Positions 41,832 through 52,915 of a stretch of 64,000 nt of DNA are shown here, one piece after another. The notes beneath the pieces were generated by a model. It searched no databases and had not been told where the DNA came from. It saw only the letters and a list, made by a program, of their open reading frames with translations. The position numbers and the translations under genes were made by a program. The stretch is from Streptomyces luteolifulvus. Lineage in GTDB: Bacteria > Actinomycetota > Actinomycetes > Streptomycetales > Streptomycetaceae. Position 1 is the first letter of the stretch, and each line of letters begins with the position of its first letter. The stretch covers positions 186,001-250,000 of the forward strand of contig NZ_VZRB01000004.1 of assembly GCF_008806595.1 (NCBI RefSeq). Reading direction: 5' to 3'.

Positions 41832-44197
41832 GCGCCATGGCCGTCCGAGCCCTGGCCGCCCAGCCCGCCGGGAGCAGCGCGCCCAGCACCGCGATGACGA
41901 TTCCGGCCGGCCCCAGCAGGGCCAGTTGCATGGGCTCGTACACATCGAGGACCGACGGCGGCAATCCCGTGCCCGCGGCGCGTCCCATCACCGGCAGTAC
42001 GTAGTGGTGCAGCGCGTACCCGGCCGGTACGCCGACGAGACCGCCGAGGACGCCGATCCCGGCCACCGAGGCGAGCACCAGGCTCACCGTCTGCCGCGGC
42101 GACATGCCGAGCGCCTTGCACACGCCCAGGTCGTGAACGCGTTCCCGGGTGTCGAGGACAACGGAGTTGAGCACGCCGAGACCGGCCACCGAGACCAGCA
42201 TCAGGGTCAGCAGCACCGCCATCGCATCCAGCAGGAGGATGATGTTGTCCTGCTCCGACGGCGAGTTGGCCATGGCGTCGCCGCCCAGGGGCCGTACCTT
42301 CGCGGCCAGTTGCTCGGCGTACTGGGCCGGGGAGACGCCCGGTTTCACCTCGACGAGGAAGTCCTGTGGTTTCAGCGCGGGGAAGTCCGCGAGGTTCGCG
42401 TGGACGTGCCGCCCGTCATCGGAGGTGTCGAAGGCCTCGCCGACGATGCGCAGAAACCTTCGTGTCCTGGTCGAGGGTCACGCGCACCGTGTCACCGACC
42501 TTGGTACCGGTCCGTTCCAGGAAACCTGTGGGAACCACGACCTGTCCCGGGCCTTCGATCCAGTGCCCTGAGATCGTCTCGTAGCGGCCGGAGCCCGCAT
42601 CGCCCTGGTACAGCGTGGCCTGCACCGAGCCGGACAGGCCTGCCACTTTGACCTGCGCCTCGGTTCTGCCGTAGTACGAATCGGTACCCTTCTGCGACTC
42701 TATGGCGGCCGCCACTCGCGCCGGATCAGCGGCCGGCGCGGGCTGAGCCTCCCCTTCGGCGGGCCGCCGCTCGCCACCCCCCGGACCCGCCCCGCCGCTG
42801 ACCACGGTGACCGCGGCGCGGCTCTCCGGATCCTGCGCCGCGCTGACCGCGTTCAGGGACTGGGTCAGCCCCACCGCGAAGGTCGCCGCGACCGTGCCGA
42901 AGGCCACCGCGAGCAGCATCGCAAGGGTGCGGACCGGGTGCGCGAAGGGACTGGCGAGACCGTACGTCACCGCGCGCGGCAGCGGCAGCCGTCCCGCCGC
43001 CCGGTGCGCCCACTGGCCGCGTCCGGTGCGCGGTGCCCGGCCGACCGCGATGGCCTCGACGGTCCTCAGCCGTCCGGCCCGCAGCGCGGGAACGAGGGCC
43101 GCGACCGCCACCGCCAGCAGGGCCACGGCAGGGACCACGAGGTCGACCCACCAGGCCACCGTCAGCGAAGCACTGCCGTACACCTGCTCGGTGTCCTCCA
43201 GCAGCGGCGCGGCCAGCAGGTTCCCCAGCACCACCCCGAGCACGATGCCGACGCCGGCCGGGATCAGCGCCTGGGCGACATAGGCGCTCACCACCTCGCG
43301 CGGGGTGAAGCCGATGGCCTTGAGGATGCCGATCCTGCGCAGGCCGGTGCCGACCGCGCCGCTGACCACACTGCCGACGATGATCACCGACATAGCGATA
43401 CCGAGAACACCGAACGCGATCAGGAAGGGGATGGTCGGCGCCGCGCCCCGGTCGGCGGCACGCTTGGTGTCCAGATAGGACTGGGTACCGAGGAGCGCCC
43501 CCGACGGCACGGCAGCGGCGAGCTTCTTCCGGTCGGCGGCGATCTGCCCTTTCGTCCCGGCGGATTCGAAGCGATAGAGCATTTGACTGCTGACCTGCGT
43601 GTCCTTCGACGCCAGCGCGCTGACCTGCGCCGGGGTCGCCCAGGCGTCGGCGGTCCGGCCGGCGGACAGGGCGAAGCCGACGACCGTGAGGGCCGTGCTG
43701 TCCGCAGCGTCGTCGGAGGTTTTGAGTGTGTCGCCGAGCTGGAAGCCGGGCCCCGAGAAGGAGGCGTCCAGCACGATCTCGCCCGGCTTCGCCGCCCACC
43801 GGCCGGACTTCAGGTCCAGGTCGTCCACCTCGGCGTGCGGACCGGACCGCCCGACCAGGGTCGTCGGCGGGAGGTGCCCGCCCCTGGCGTCCACCATGCG
43901 AAGGGACGTGGACGGGTACGGCCCCGCGCTCGCGGTGACCCCGTCCAGCCGCGCGGTGTCCTCGATCTCCCGCGCGCTCGTCTTCGCCGGATCGAACTCC
44001 GCGGTGAGATGCGGGCCGTTCTGCCGCGCGAAGGCGTGGTCGAAGGGGGCGTTCGAGGCGACGATGAGCGCCCCGGCGACCACGGCGGAGGCCACGGCCA
44101 TCATCGTGGCGATGGCGATGACCACGGTCTGCACGCGTCTGCGACCCACCCCGGACCGTACGACACGGCCGAGCGGGCCGCTGCCGAAGCGGGTCAT
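41818..44197 (-). pseudogene. ABC transporter permease (FtsX-like, two FtsX domains), one frameshift
   Basis: A ~790-residue MacB/FtsX-type permease of an export or lipoprotein-type ABC system. An N-terminal membrane helix precedes a periplasm-facing domain, then a first FtsX core (LIAFGVLGIAMSVIIVGSVV, LRRIGILKAIGFTPREVVSA), a middle helix pair, a second external domain, and a final FtsX core (VSVAGLGVLNSVVLDTRERV, LGVCKALGMSPRQTVSL). The frame changes near 42454-42456: TLDQDTK then continues in another frame as LRIVGEAFDTSDDGRHVHAN. Here the run of Ts looks one base too long, or two bases are lost. ATG at 44197 overlaps the ATPase stop as ATGA. Confidence 0.85.
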
Positions 44198-44886
44198 CCC
44201 ACGACCTCCGTACGCGTGTCGAGGGCGAGGTGCCCGTCGACCAGATGGATGGTGCGGCTCGCGCACGCCTCGGCCAGCGCCAGGTCGTGGGTGACCAGCA
44301 CGATGGTCTGCCCGCCGCGATGCAGATCGACGAGCAGTTCGCGCACGTCCTGACCCGAGGCGGTGTCGAGCGCGCCGGTCGGCTCGTCGGCGAGCAGCAG
44401 CGCGGGCCGGTTGACCAACGCCCGGGCGACGGCTACCCGTTGGCGTTCACCGCCGGACAGCCGCCCCGGATAGGCGCGGGCATGCTTCTGGATGCCCAGC
44501 AGCTGCATGAGCTCACCGGCGCGGGCCGCGGTCTGGCGCCACGTCGTGCCGGTCAGCTGGGCGGGCAGTTGGATGTTGTCGGCGACGGTGAGGTCGTCGA
44601 GCAGATTGAAGAACTGGAACACCATGCCGATCTGCTCGCGCCGGAACCGGGCCAGCGCGTGCTCCCCGAGCCGGTCGAGCCGCCGCCCGTCCACGGTCAC
44701 ACCGCCTCCGGTCGGTTTGTCGAGACCGGCAACGAGGTTGAGCAGCGTGGACTTGCCGCTGCCGGAGGGTCCCGTCACGGCGAGGGCTTCGCCCTGGGCG
44801 ACGGAGAGGTCGAGCGGTCCGAGCGCGGGCGCACCGGCACTGTCGTACCGCTTCACCACGCCCTCCAGTTCGATCACATGGGTCAT
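44194..44886 (-). CDS. ABC transporter ATP-binding protein (LolD/MacB-type)
   Basis: A 230-residue ATPase partner of the FtsX permease. Walker A is LAVTGPSGSGKSTLLNLVAG, Q-loop GMVFQFFNLLDDLT (the QFFNLL form typical of MacB/LolD exporters), signature LSGGERQRVAVARAL, Walker B ALLLADEPTGALD and H-loop LVTHDL. The chosen start is ATG at 44886 with AAGGA 5 nt upstream. It is the first gene of a two-gene operon divergent from the kinase/regulator pair at 45.1 kb, which probably controls it. Confidence 0.93.
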   Translation of the reverse strand: MTHVIELEGVVKRYDSAGAPALGPLDLSVAQGEALAVTGPSGSGKSTLLNLVAGLDKPTGGGVTVDGRRLDRLGEHALARFRREQIGMVFQFFNLLDDLTVADNIQLPAQLTGTTWRQTAARAGELMQLLGIQKHARAYPGRLSGGERQRVAVARALVNRPALLLADEPTGALDTASGQDVRELLVDLHRGGQTIVLVTHDLALAEACASRTIHLVDGHLALDTRTEVVG

Positions 44887-45110
44887 GTCTGTCCTTGGGG
44901 TCGCGGAGGTCTGCTGCCTGTCCTTGCCGGGTGAGTCCCGGCGAAGGTAGGGCCGGACCTTCCTCGTGCGCGTCGGCCGCGGCACCGACATCCGCCCCTC
45001 CCACCGGAGGACCCGGCGGCGGGGTCATCCCTGCGGAGTACGCCTGAGGGACGGGAGCTCGGCCGCACAGGCGGACGCGTTCCGGAGCACGTGGACCGCA
45101 CAATGACCCG

Positions 45111-46439
45111 ATGGAGACGGAGGACCGACTCGGCCATCGGCGCCAACTGCGCGACGCGTTGCGACCGGAGCCGGAACGCACTCCGCTGTCACGGCGGGCG
45201 GTGGGGGCGGACGTGGTGCTGGCAGTGCTGCTGACCGTCGTCGCACTGATCGTGGCGACGCGCTATCCGGGCGACGGCCCGGTGCAGATCAGCTCGAGGA
45301 TCGAGTACGACAACGGCGTCCCGATCCCGCCCGGTCCCCCGGCACCGGGTTCGGGTGCGCGGGTGGTGGAGGACATGGAGGACCGGGTGCTGACCGCGCC
45401 CTGGCCCCTGGTGGTTCTCTCGGCGCTGCCGCTGGCGGTGAGGCGAAGGTACCCGCTGACGGCGTTCGCGGTGGTGCTCACCGCGGCGCTGGCCATGGTC
45501 GACGCCGCCTCCTGGATCACGGTGCTGACGTGCGTCATCGGTGCCTACAGCGCGGTGATGTACAGCCGCTACCGGATGGGGGCGATGGCCGTACTGGTCG
45601 TCGCGGCGGTACTGGCCGGCCTGGCGTTCCGGCAGACGGACCCGGTACTGCCGGGCTGGTCGAGCCCCGGAGTGGTCCTGCTGGTCACCGGAGTGCTGGC
45701 CGGCACAGTCCGCTTCTGGCAACGACGCCTGGCAGCCGGCCGCGACCGGCTCGCCCAACTCCAACAGGCCCAGGAGGAGGCCATGCGACGGGCGGTGGAG
45801 GAGGAACGTGCGCGGATCGCCGCCGAGCTGCACGACGTCGTGACCCACAATGTGAGCGTGATGGTCATCCAGGCGGGCGCGGCACGCAAGGTGATGGACA
45901 CGGCACCGGAACGCTCGAAGGAAGCGCTGCTGGCGGTGGAGGCGGGCGGCCGGGCGGCGATGGCGGAACTGCGCCATGTGATGGGCCTGTTGGCGGCACC
46001 GGACACGGCACGCGAGGCCGACACTCCGGCGGACGGCCTGGAACCGCAGCCGGGTCTGGGCCAGCTGGGGGCCCTTGTCGACCGGGTACGGGCGGCCGGA
46101 ACCCCGGTGGCGGTGGCGATCTCGCTTCCCCCGACCCCCCTCCCTCCCGGCCTGGACCTCACCGCGTACCGCGTGGTCCAGGAGGCCCTGACGAACACGA
46201 TCAAACACGCACCGGGCGCGGACGCGTCGGTCACGATCGGCCACACGGACGACTGCCTGGAGATCGAGATCACGGACACGGGCGCGGTCCGCGAGACCTC
46301 CGCGTCCGCGGAGGGCAACGGCAGAGGCCTGATAGGCCTGCGGGAGCGATTGGCGGTCTACGAAGGCGAACTGACAGCAGGCCCGACCCTGTCGGGCGGC
46401 TTCCGGATCACGGCCCGCATCCCCTGGCGGACGCAGTGA
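45111..46439 (+). CDS. Sensor histidine kinase (HisKA_3 type)
   Basis: A 442-residue membrane kinase. Helices lie at residues ~28-48 (VVLAVLLTVVALIVATRYPG) and ~95-205, then the phosphoacceptor segment ERARIAAELHDVVTHNVSVM and an HATPase domain (YRVVQEALTNTIKHAPGAD N-box, EITDTGA, GRGLIGLRERL). A ~45-residue extracellular loop with a Pro-rich patch follows the first helix. It phosphorylates the regulator encoded immediately downstream. It is divergent from the ABC exporter operon, an arrangement usual for peptide or antibiotic stress systems. Confidence 0.92.
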   Translation: METEDRLGHRRQLRDALRPEPERTPLSRRAVGADVVLAVLLTVVALIVATRYPGDGPVQISSRIEYDNGVPIPPGPPAPGSGARVVEDMEDRVLTAPWPLVVLSALPLAVRRRYPLTAFAVVLTAALAMVDAASWITVLTCVIGAYSAVMYSRYRMGAMAVLVVAAVLAGLAFRQTDPVLPGWSSPGVVLLVTGVLAGTVRFWQRRLAAGRDRLAQLQQAQEEAMRRAVEEERARIAAELHDVVTHNVSVMVIQAGAARKVMDTAPERSKEALLAVEAGGRAAMAELRHVMGLLAAPDTAREADTPADGLEPQPGLGQLGALVDRVRAAGTPVAVAISLPPTPLPPGLDLTAYRVVQEALTNTIKHAPGADASVTIGHTDDCLEIEITDTGAVRETSASAEGNGRGLIGLRERLAVYEGELTAGPTLSGGFRITARIPWRTQ

Positions 46440-47128
46440 CCCGCCGGGCGGCGCCCCTGCGCGCGGTCATCGCCGACGACCAGGCCCTCGTACGGACGGG
46501 CTTCGGAATGATCCTGGCGGCGGACGGCATCGAGGTGACGGCGGAGGCGGCGGACGGGGTGGAGGCGGTCGAGGCGGTGCGGCACACGCACCCGGACGTG
46601 GTGCTGATGGACATCCGGATGCCGAGGATGGACGGCATAGAGGCGACGCGGCAGATCCTCGCGGAGGCCGACCCGCAGAACCTCCGAATCATCATCCTGA
46701 CCACATACGACCTGGACCACTACGTCTACGCCGCGCTGACGGCGGGCGCGAGCGGCTTCCTCCTGAAGGACGTCACCCCCGAACACCTGGTGGCGGCGGT
46801 ACGCCTGGTCCAGTCCGGCGACGCGCTGCTGGCCCCCACCATCACCCGCCGCCTGATAGAACGCTTCGCCAACCGGGAAGAACCCCGCCCGAGGGCGGCT
46901 CTCCACCGCACTCTGACCGACCTGACCCCACGCGAGCTGGAAGTCCTCCGCCTCCTCGCAACAGGCCTGAGCAACGCGGAGCTGGCGGACCGCCTGTTCC
47001 TGAGCCCGACGACGGTGAAGACGCACGTGGGCCGCATCCTTTCGAAACTGAGCCTGCGGGACCGGGTGCAGGCGGTGGTGCTGGCGTATGAGACGGGACT
47101 GATTTCACCGAACGCCCGCGACACCTGA
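46436..47128 (+). CDS. NarL/LuxR-family response regulator
   Basis: A 230-residue regulator. The receiver domain has RAVIADDQALVRTGFGMIL, phospho-Asp in VVLMDIRMPRMDG, Thr in IIILTTYD and Lys in GFLLKDVTP. The LuxR domain has LTPRELEVLRLLATGLSNAE and LFLSPTTVKTHVGRILSKL. GTG at 46436 overlaps the kinase stop as GTGA, so the pair is translationally coupled. The likely target is the divergent ABC exporter operon. Confidence 0.93.
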   Translation: MTRRAAPLRAVIADDQALVRTGFGMILAADGIEVTAEAADGVEAVEAVRHTHPDVVLMDIRMPRMDGIEATRQILAEADPQNLRIIILTTYDLDHYVYAALTAGASGFLLKDVTPEHLVAAVRLVQSGDALLAPTITRRLIERFANREEPRPRAALHRTLTDLTPRELEVLRLLATGLSNAELADRLFLSPTTVKTHVGRILSKLSLRDRVQAVVLAYETGLISPNARDT

Positions 47129-47138
47129 GGCGCAGACC

Positions 47139-47297
47139 TCACTTGAGAACCAAGGCCGGGTCCTGGTCCGAATAGGAGCTCCAGAGAACCGTCTTGCCGT
47201 CAGATCCTCCGGACCAAAGGGTGGCGGAGCAGCCGTCAGCGAAGCTGATCAGCACCGACGTCGACTCACGTCCGTTCACCCTCCAGCTACCGCTGCC
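47139..47297 (-). pseudogene. 3' remnant of a (lipo)protein gene
   Basis: The minus-strand frame ending in TGA at 47139 encodes ~52 residues (GSGSWRVNGRESTSVLISFA, DGCSATLWSGG, TVLWSSYSDQDPALVLK). It has strong codon bias and the beta-rich Trp-containing pattern of the C-terminus of Streptomyces lipoproteins. No start or upstream part exists; it is cut at about 47297, where a rightward remnant begins. Confidence 0.5.
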
Positions 47298-47573
47298 CCA
47301 TATTTAACCTTCACAGCCGCCCGGACGGCCACCGGCGCCTTCACCGTACGCGTCCCCGTGTCCACCCTCGCTGCGGGCGAGTGGGACGGCGAACTGCGCC
47401 TCGCCAACTGGTCGTTGCCCCTTCCGGTGCTTCCCAAGGACATGGCAACCGCCAAATGTCGCCGGCACGGCCTGCCCCGGTACGCCAAGCCCGTCCCCGA
47501 CGTCACCGACCGCTTCGCGCTCCTGGTGGCACGGACCAACGTGGTGAAGGCGGCCGTCAGCCGACTGCGGTGA
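47298..47573 (+). pseudogene. 3' remnant of a glycosyltransferase-type gene
   Basis: The plus-strand frame ending in TGA at 47573 encodes ~90 residues (TATGAFTVRVPVSTLAAGEW, DGELRLANWSLPLPVLPKDM, GLPRYAKPVPDVTDRFALLV). The text recalls the C-terminal beta domain of large Streptomyces glycosyltransferases or teichoic-acid-type synthases. It lacks a start and its 5' part. It begins exactly where the leftward remnant is cut. Confidence 0.45.
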
Positions 47574-47686
47574 CGACCACCCCGCTGTCGGCACGGTTGG
47601 TCGGACGACTTCGCTCACGGACATGCGAGTCTGACGCACGGTGAGCGCCCCCTGCGCGCCCGTCCTGCCGACCACCGGAGCGCCCC

Positions 47687-48391
47687 ATGAGCAAACAGAA
47701 CAGCCAAGAGAGCGCAGACGCGCCGGCTGACGATCCCGAAGCGCGTGGGCTGCGTCTCGTGGTCGTGTTGCTGGGGCTGACCGTGGTCAGTGGGCTGATC
47801 GACGCGGTCAGCTATCTCGGGCTCGGGCACGTCTTCACGGCGAACATGACCGGCAATGTGGTCGTGCTGGGCTTCGCGGCGGCCGGTGCACCCGGCTTCA
47901 CGGTGTCGCACACGTTGACGTCCCTGGTTGCCTTCGTGGTGGGTGCGGTGGCCGGCGGGCGGATGACCGTGCGACTGAGCGGTGGCTCGCGTCGTACATG
48001 GGCCCGGGTGACGCTGGCCGCCGAGGCGGTGCTGCTGGGTGGGTCGGCGGCCGTCGCCTTCGCCGCGCCCGACGCCACCGCCACCGTCTACGCCCTGATC
48101 GCCCTCACCGCCTTCGCCATGGGCCTGCGCAACGCGACGGTCCGCAAACTGGGCGTCGCCGACCTGACGACCACTGTCCTGACGATGACCCTGACCGGCC
48201 TCGCCTCCGACTCCCGCGCCGGCGGCGGCTCCGGCCATCACTCCCCCCGCCGTACGGCCTCGGTCCTCGCGATGCTCGCCGGGGCCGTGCTGGGCGCGTG
48301 GCTGGTGATCCATCACAACCTGGGCATCCCGCTGCTGATCGCCGCAGTGGGGGTGGGGGTGCTGGCGGTGGTGGCGTCGGGGCGGGAGTAG
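47687..48391 (+). CDS. DUF1275 (YoaK-like) membrane protein
   Basis: A 234-residue membrane protein with about six helices. The family opens with GLIDAVSYLGLGHVFTANMT, GNVVVLGF, and later has AFAMGLRNATVRKLGVADL with TTTVLTMTLTGLA, the DUF1275 hallmarks. The function is unknown; homologues are often near stress genes. ATG at 47687 (GAGCGCCCC upstream, weak site). Confidence 0.9.
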   Translation: MSKQNSQESADAPADDPEARGLRLVVVLLGLTVVSGLIDAVSYLGLGHVFTANMTGNVVVLGFAAAGAPGFTVSHTLTSLVAFVVGAVAGGRMTVRLSGGSRRTWARVTLAAEAVLLGGSAAVAFAAPDATATVYALIALTAFAMGLRNATVRKLGVADLTTTVLTMTLTGLASDSRAGGGSGHHSPRRTASVLAMLAGAVLGAWLVIHHNLGIPLLIAAVGVGVLAVVASGRE

Positions 48392-48399
48392 TCCTGGAG

Positions 48400-48834
48400 T
48401 CACTGCGCTGTCACCCCGCCGGTGGCGCACTCGAACCACACCACCTTGCCCCCGTCCGCCGTCGGCTCCACGCCCCACTTGTCGACCACCGCTTCCAGCA
48501 GGAACAGGCCGCGGCCTCCCTCCGCCTCCGGTGACAACTCAGCCCGCATCGAGGGAAGTCGGGGGCTTCCGTCCGACACCTCCACGCGGATCCCCGTCTC
48601 CTGCCGCAGCAGCAGAACCTCGCACCGCCGGTCCGGGACATGTCGTACGACATTGGCGATCAGCTCCGTCACGCCCAACTCCACGGCCTCGGACAGCTCT
48701 GTCAGCTCCCACTCCTCCAAGTACGAGCGGACGATCCTGCGGATGTGCCGCGCCGAGTGCTCGCCGGCCTTCAGGCGCATCGTGTACTGCGGCGGGCGCC
48801 AACCCAGGAGTGTGGGGGGAATGTAATCGTTCAC
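48400..48834 (-). CDS. ATP-binding protein (RsbW-like HATPase_c_2 anti-sigma type)
   Basis: A 144-residue GHKL kinase domain: ELGVTELIANVVRHVPDRRC (N-box), VEVSDGSPRLPSM (G1 Asp) and EGGRGLFLLEAVVDKWGVEP (G2 with Gly pair), GKVVWFE. Such proteins act as anti-sigma factors or serine kinases. GTG at 48834 is the favoured start; the site is weak. It is divergent from the XRE/DUF397 pair. The trio is a recurrent Streptomyces developmental module (whiJ/abaA-like). Confidence 0.88.
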   Translation of the reverse strand: MNDYIPPTLLGWRPPQYTMRLKAGEHSARHIRRIVRSYLEEWELTELSEAVELGVTELIANVVRHVPDRRCEVLLLRQETGIRVEVSDGSPRLPSMRAELSPEAEGGRGLFLLEAVVDKWGVEPTADGGKVVWFECATGGVTAQ

Positions 48835-49733
48835 ACCACGAGCCTGGCCTCGCATGACTACTCTGGGCTACGTCATGGATACAACCGGTCCCGCTGTGGG
48901 CCGAGTTGCCTGAGAGGGGTCCTGCGTGAACCACATCAACACCCTCGACCCGGGCGCCTCGCCCCTCGACTACTACGGCTTCGAGCTGCGTCGACACAGA
49001 GAAGCGGCCGGACTTACGCAGAAGCAGCTCGGGGACATCATCAACTACACCGGCTCGCTTGTCGGGCAGATCGAGACGGCCAGGAAGCTGCCGACGCCCG
49101 AGTTCAGCGAACGCGTGGACGCGGCGCTGGGGACGGGCGGGTTACTTTCCCGGCTCGTCGCCCTCGTGATGCGCAGTCAACTTCCGGCCTGGTTTCAGCA
49201 GGTGGCGGAGCTCCAAGCTCGGGCCACCGAGATCTACTCCTTCGAGGCCCAGATGGCGCACGGCCTCCTTCAGACCCCGTCCTACGCAAGCACCGTGCTC
49301 GGCACGTTGAACCAGACCGACCTCGACGACCGCACCGCAGTACGTCTGGCCCGGCAGCGCATCTTCGAGAAGGAGGAGCCTCCGGTCTTCTGGGCAGTAC
49401 TCTTCGAGGCTGCGCTGTACCTGGAAATCGGCGGCCCCAAGACGATGCGGGACCAACTGAGCCGCCTGTTGTCCTTCGAGAACAACCCTCGGATCAACAT
49501 CCAGGTGCTGCCCTACTCGGCCGGCGCGCATGCGGGACTGCAAGGCTCGTTCGACCTCTACCGCTTCGCCGCTGATCCCACCATCGTCTACACCGAGGGG
49601 TACGGCAGCGGGCATCCGACCGCCAACCCGGACACCGTCAGGGACTGTTCGCTCCGTTACGATCATCTCCAGGCCGCCGCACTCTCCCTCAGGGATTCGG
49701 CGGGGCTGATCCGGCGCGTGATGGAGGAACGCT

Positions 49734-51273
<1,540 letters not shown>

Positions 51274-51441
51274 TCACCGCAAGGGTCGTGCAGAACCGGA
51301 AGACTTGATCTGCGAATCTGCACGAATCCCGCACGCAATTCGCGGCGCCGCGCCTCTTGCCACTTGTAGAACCCGTTACTACCTTCACCGCAGTTCCTGA
51401 TGGACCGTCAGAAGGCTGTCAGATCACAGCTGGAGCTGCCG

Positions 51442-52677
51442 ATGCCCTGTCCAGCGCTGCCCGACGGGTTCGACTTCACCGACCCCGATCTGCTGCACCA
51501 CCGTGTGCCTCTCCCGGAGTTCGCCGAGCTGCGCCGGGCCGAACCCGTCCGCTGGATCCCCCAGGCGGCGGGCCTCGCCGGCTTCCAGGACGAGGGTTAC
51601 TGGGCCGTGACCCGGCACGCCGACGTCAAGTACGTCTCCACGCATCCGGAGATCTTCTCCTCGTATCTCAACACGGCGATCATCCGCTTCAACGAGCACA
51701 TCGAGCGGGACGCGATCGACGCCCAGCGGCTGATCCTGCTCAACATGGACCCGCCGGAGCACACCCGCGTCCGCCAGATCGTGCAGCGCGTCTTCACCCC
51801 GCGTGCCATCCGCGCCCTGGAGGACAACCTCCGCGCCCGTGCGCACGCCATAGCGCAGGGCGCCCTCGCGCAGCGCGGCTCCTTCGACTTCGTCACCCTG
51901 GTCGCCTGCGAACTGCCGCTCCAGGCCATCGCCGAGCTGATCGGCGTCCCGCAGGACGACCGGGCCAAGATCTTCGACTGGTCCAACAAGATGATCTCCT
52001 ACGACGATCCCGAGTATGCGATCACCGAGGAGGTCGGGCAGGAGTCGGCCACCGAGATCATCGCCTACGCGATGAACATGGCCGCCGACCGCAAGCAGTG
52101 CCCTGCCAAGGACATCGTGACGACGCTGGTGGCCGCCGAGGACGAGGGCAACCTCGCCTCCGACGAGTTCGGCTTCTTCGTGCTGATGCTGGCCGTCGCC
52201 GGGAACGAGACCACCCGCAACGCGATCACGCACGGTATGCACGCCCTGCTCACCCACCCCGGGCAGTGGGAGCGCTTCAAGCGCGAGCGCCCGGCGACCG
52301 CCGCCGAGGAGATCGTCCGCTGGGCCACTCCGGTCAACTCGTTCCAGCGCACCGCCACCCAGGACACCGAACTCGGCGGCAAGCAGATCAAGAAGGGCGA
52401 CCGGGTCGGCATCTTCTACGCCTCCGCCAACCACGACCCCGACGTGTTCGAGAACCCTGACGACTTCGACATCACCCGCGATCCCAACCCCCACCTCGGC
52501 TTCGGCGGCGGAGGCCCGCACTACTGCCTCGGCAAGTCCCTGGCCGTGCTCGAAATCGACCTCATCTTCAACGCGATCGCCGACGCGCTGCCGAACCTCA
52601 GACTCGTCGGCGAACCGCGCCGACTGCGCTCCGCCTGGATCAACGGGGTGAAGGAACTCCGGGTCACCGCGGAGTGA
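51442..52677 (+). CDS. Cytochrome P450, CYP125-like (steroid C26/C27 hydroxylase type)
   Basis: A 411-residue soluble P450. The start PCPALPDGFDFTDPDLLHHR and WAVTRHADVKYVSTHPEIFSS are CYP125-like; the I-helix is MLAVAGNETTRNAITHGM, ExxR is in AAEEIVRWATPVNSFQRTA and the heme loop is FGGGGPHYCLGKSLAVLEID (Cys ligand). CYP125 enzymes oxidise the terminal methyl of the sterol side chain. ATG at 51442 has GGAG 6 nt upstream; an in-frame ATG at 51400 is possible. Electrons may come from the ferredoxin at 32099. It is divergent from the FadA5-like thiolase. Confidence 0.9.
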   Translation: MPCPALPDGFDFTDPDLLHHRVPLPEFAELRRAEPVRWIPQAAGLAGFQDEGYWAVTRHADVKYVSTHPEIFSSYLNTAIIRFNEHIERDAIDAQRLILLNMDPPEHTRVRQIVQRVFTPRAIRALEDNLRARAHAIAQGALAQRGSFDFVTLVACELPLQAIAELIGVPQDDRAKIFDWSNKMISYDDPEYAITEEVGQESATEIIAYAMNMAADRKQCPAKDIVTTLVAAEDEGNLASDEFGFFVLMLAVAGNETTRNAITHGMHALLTHPGQWERFKRERPATAAEEIVRWATPVNSFQRTATQDTELGGKQIKKGDRVGIFYASANHDPDVFENPDDFDITRDPNPHLGFGGGGPHYCLGKSLAVLEIDLIFNAIADALPNLRLVGEPRRLRSAWINGVKELRVTAE

Positions 52678-52915
52678 CATGCACGGCGCGACATGCACGG
52701 CGTGACGTACTCGGGCCGGCGGCTCTCCCGGCACCGCCGGCCCGCCCCAACCCCCGCAACCCCCGCAACCCCGCACCACCAGCATCACCAGCACGTCCCG
52801 CGGGTCCCTCGCACGGGCCCGGGCCCCGCGGCTCCCGAGGGAGGCAGGAGCACAACCCGATCCCTACGCCCCCGCCCCTGCCTCCCCCGAGAGCCCGAGG
52901 CCCTCGAATCTCCGG

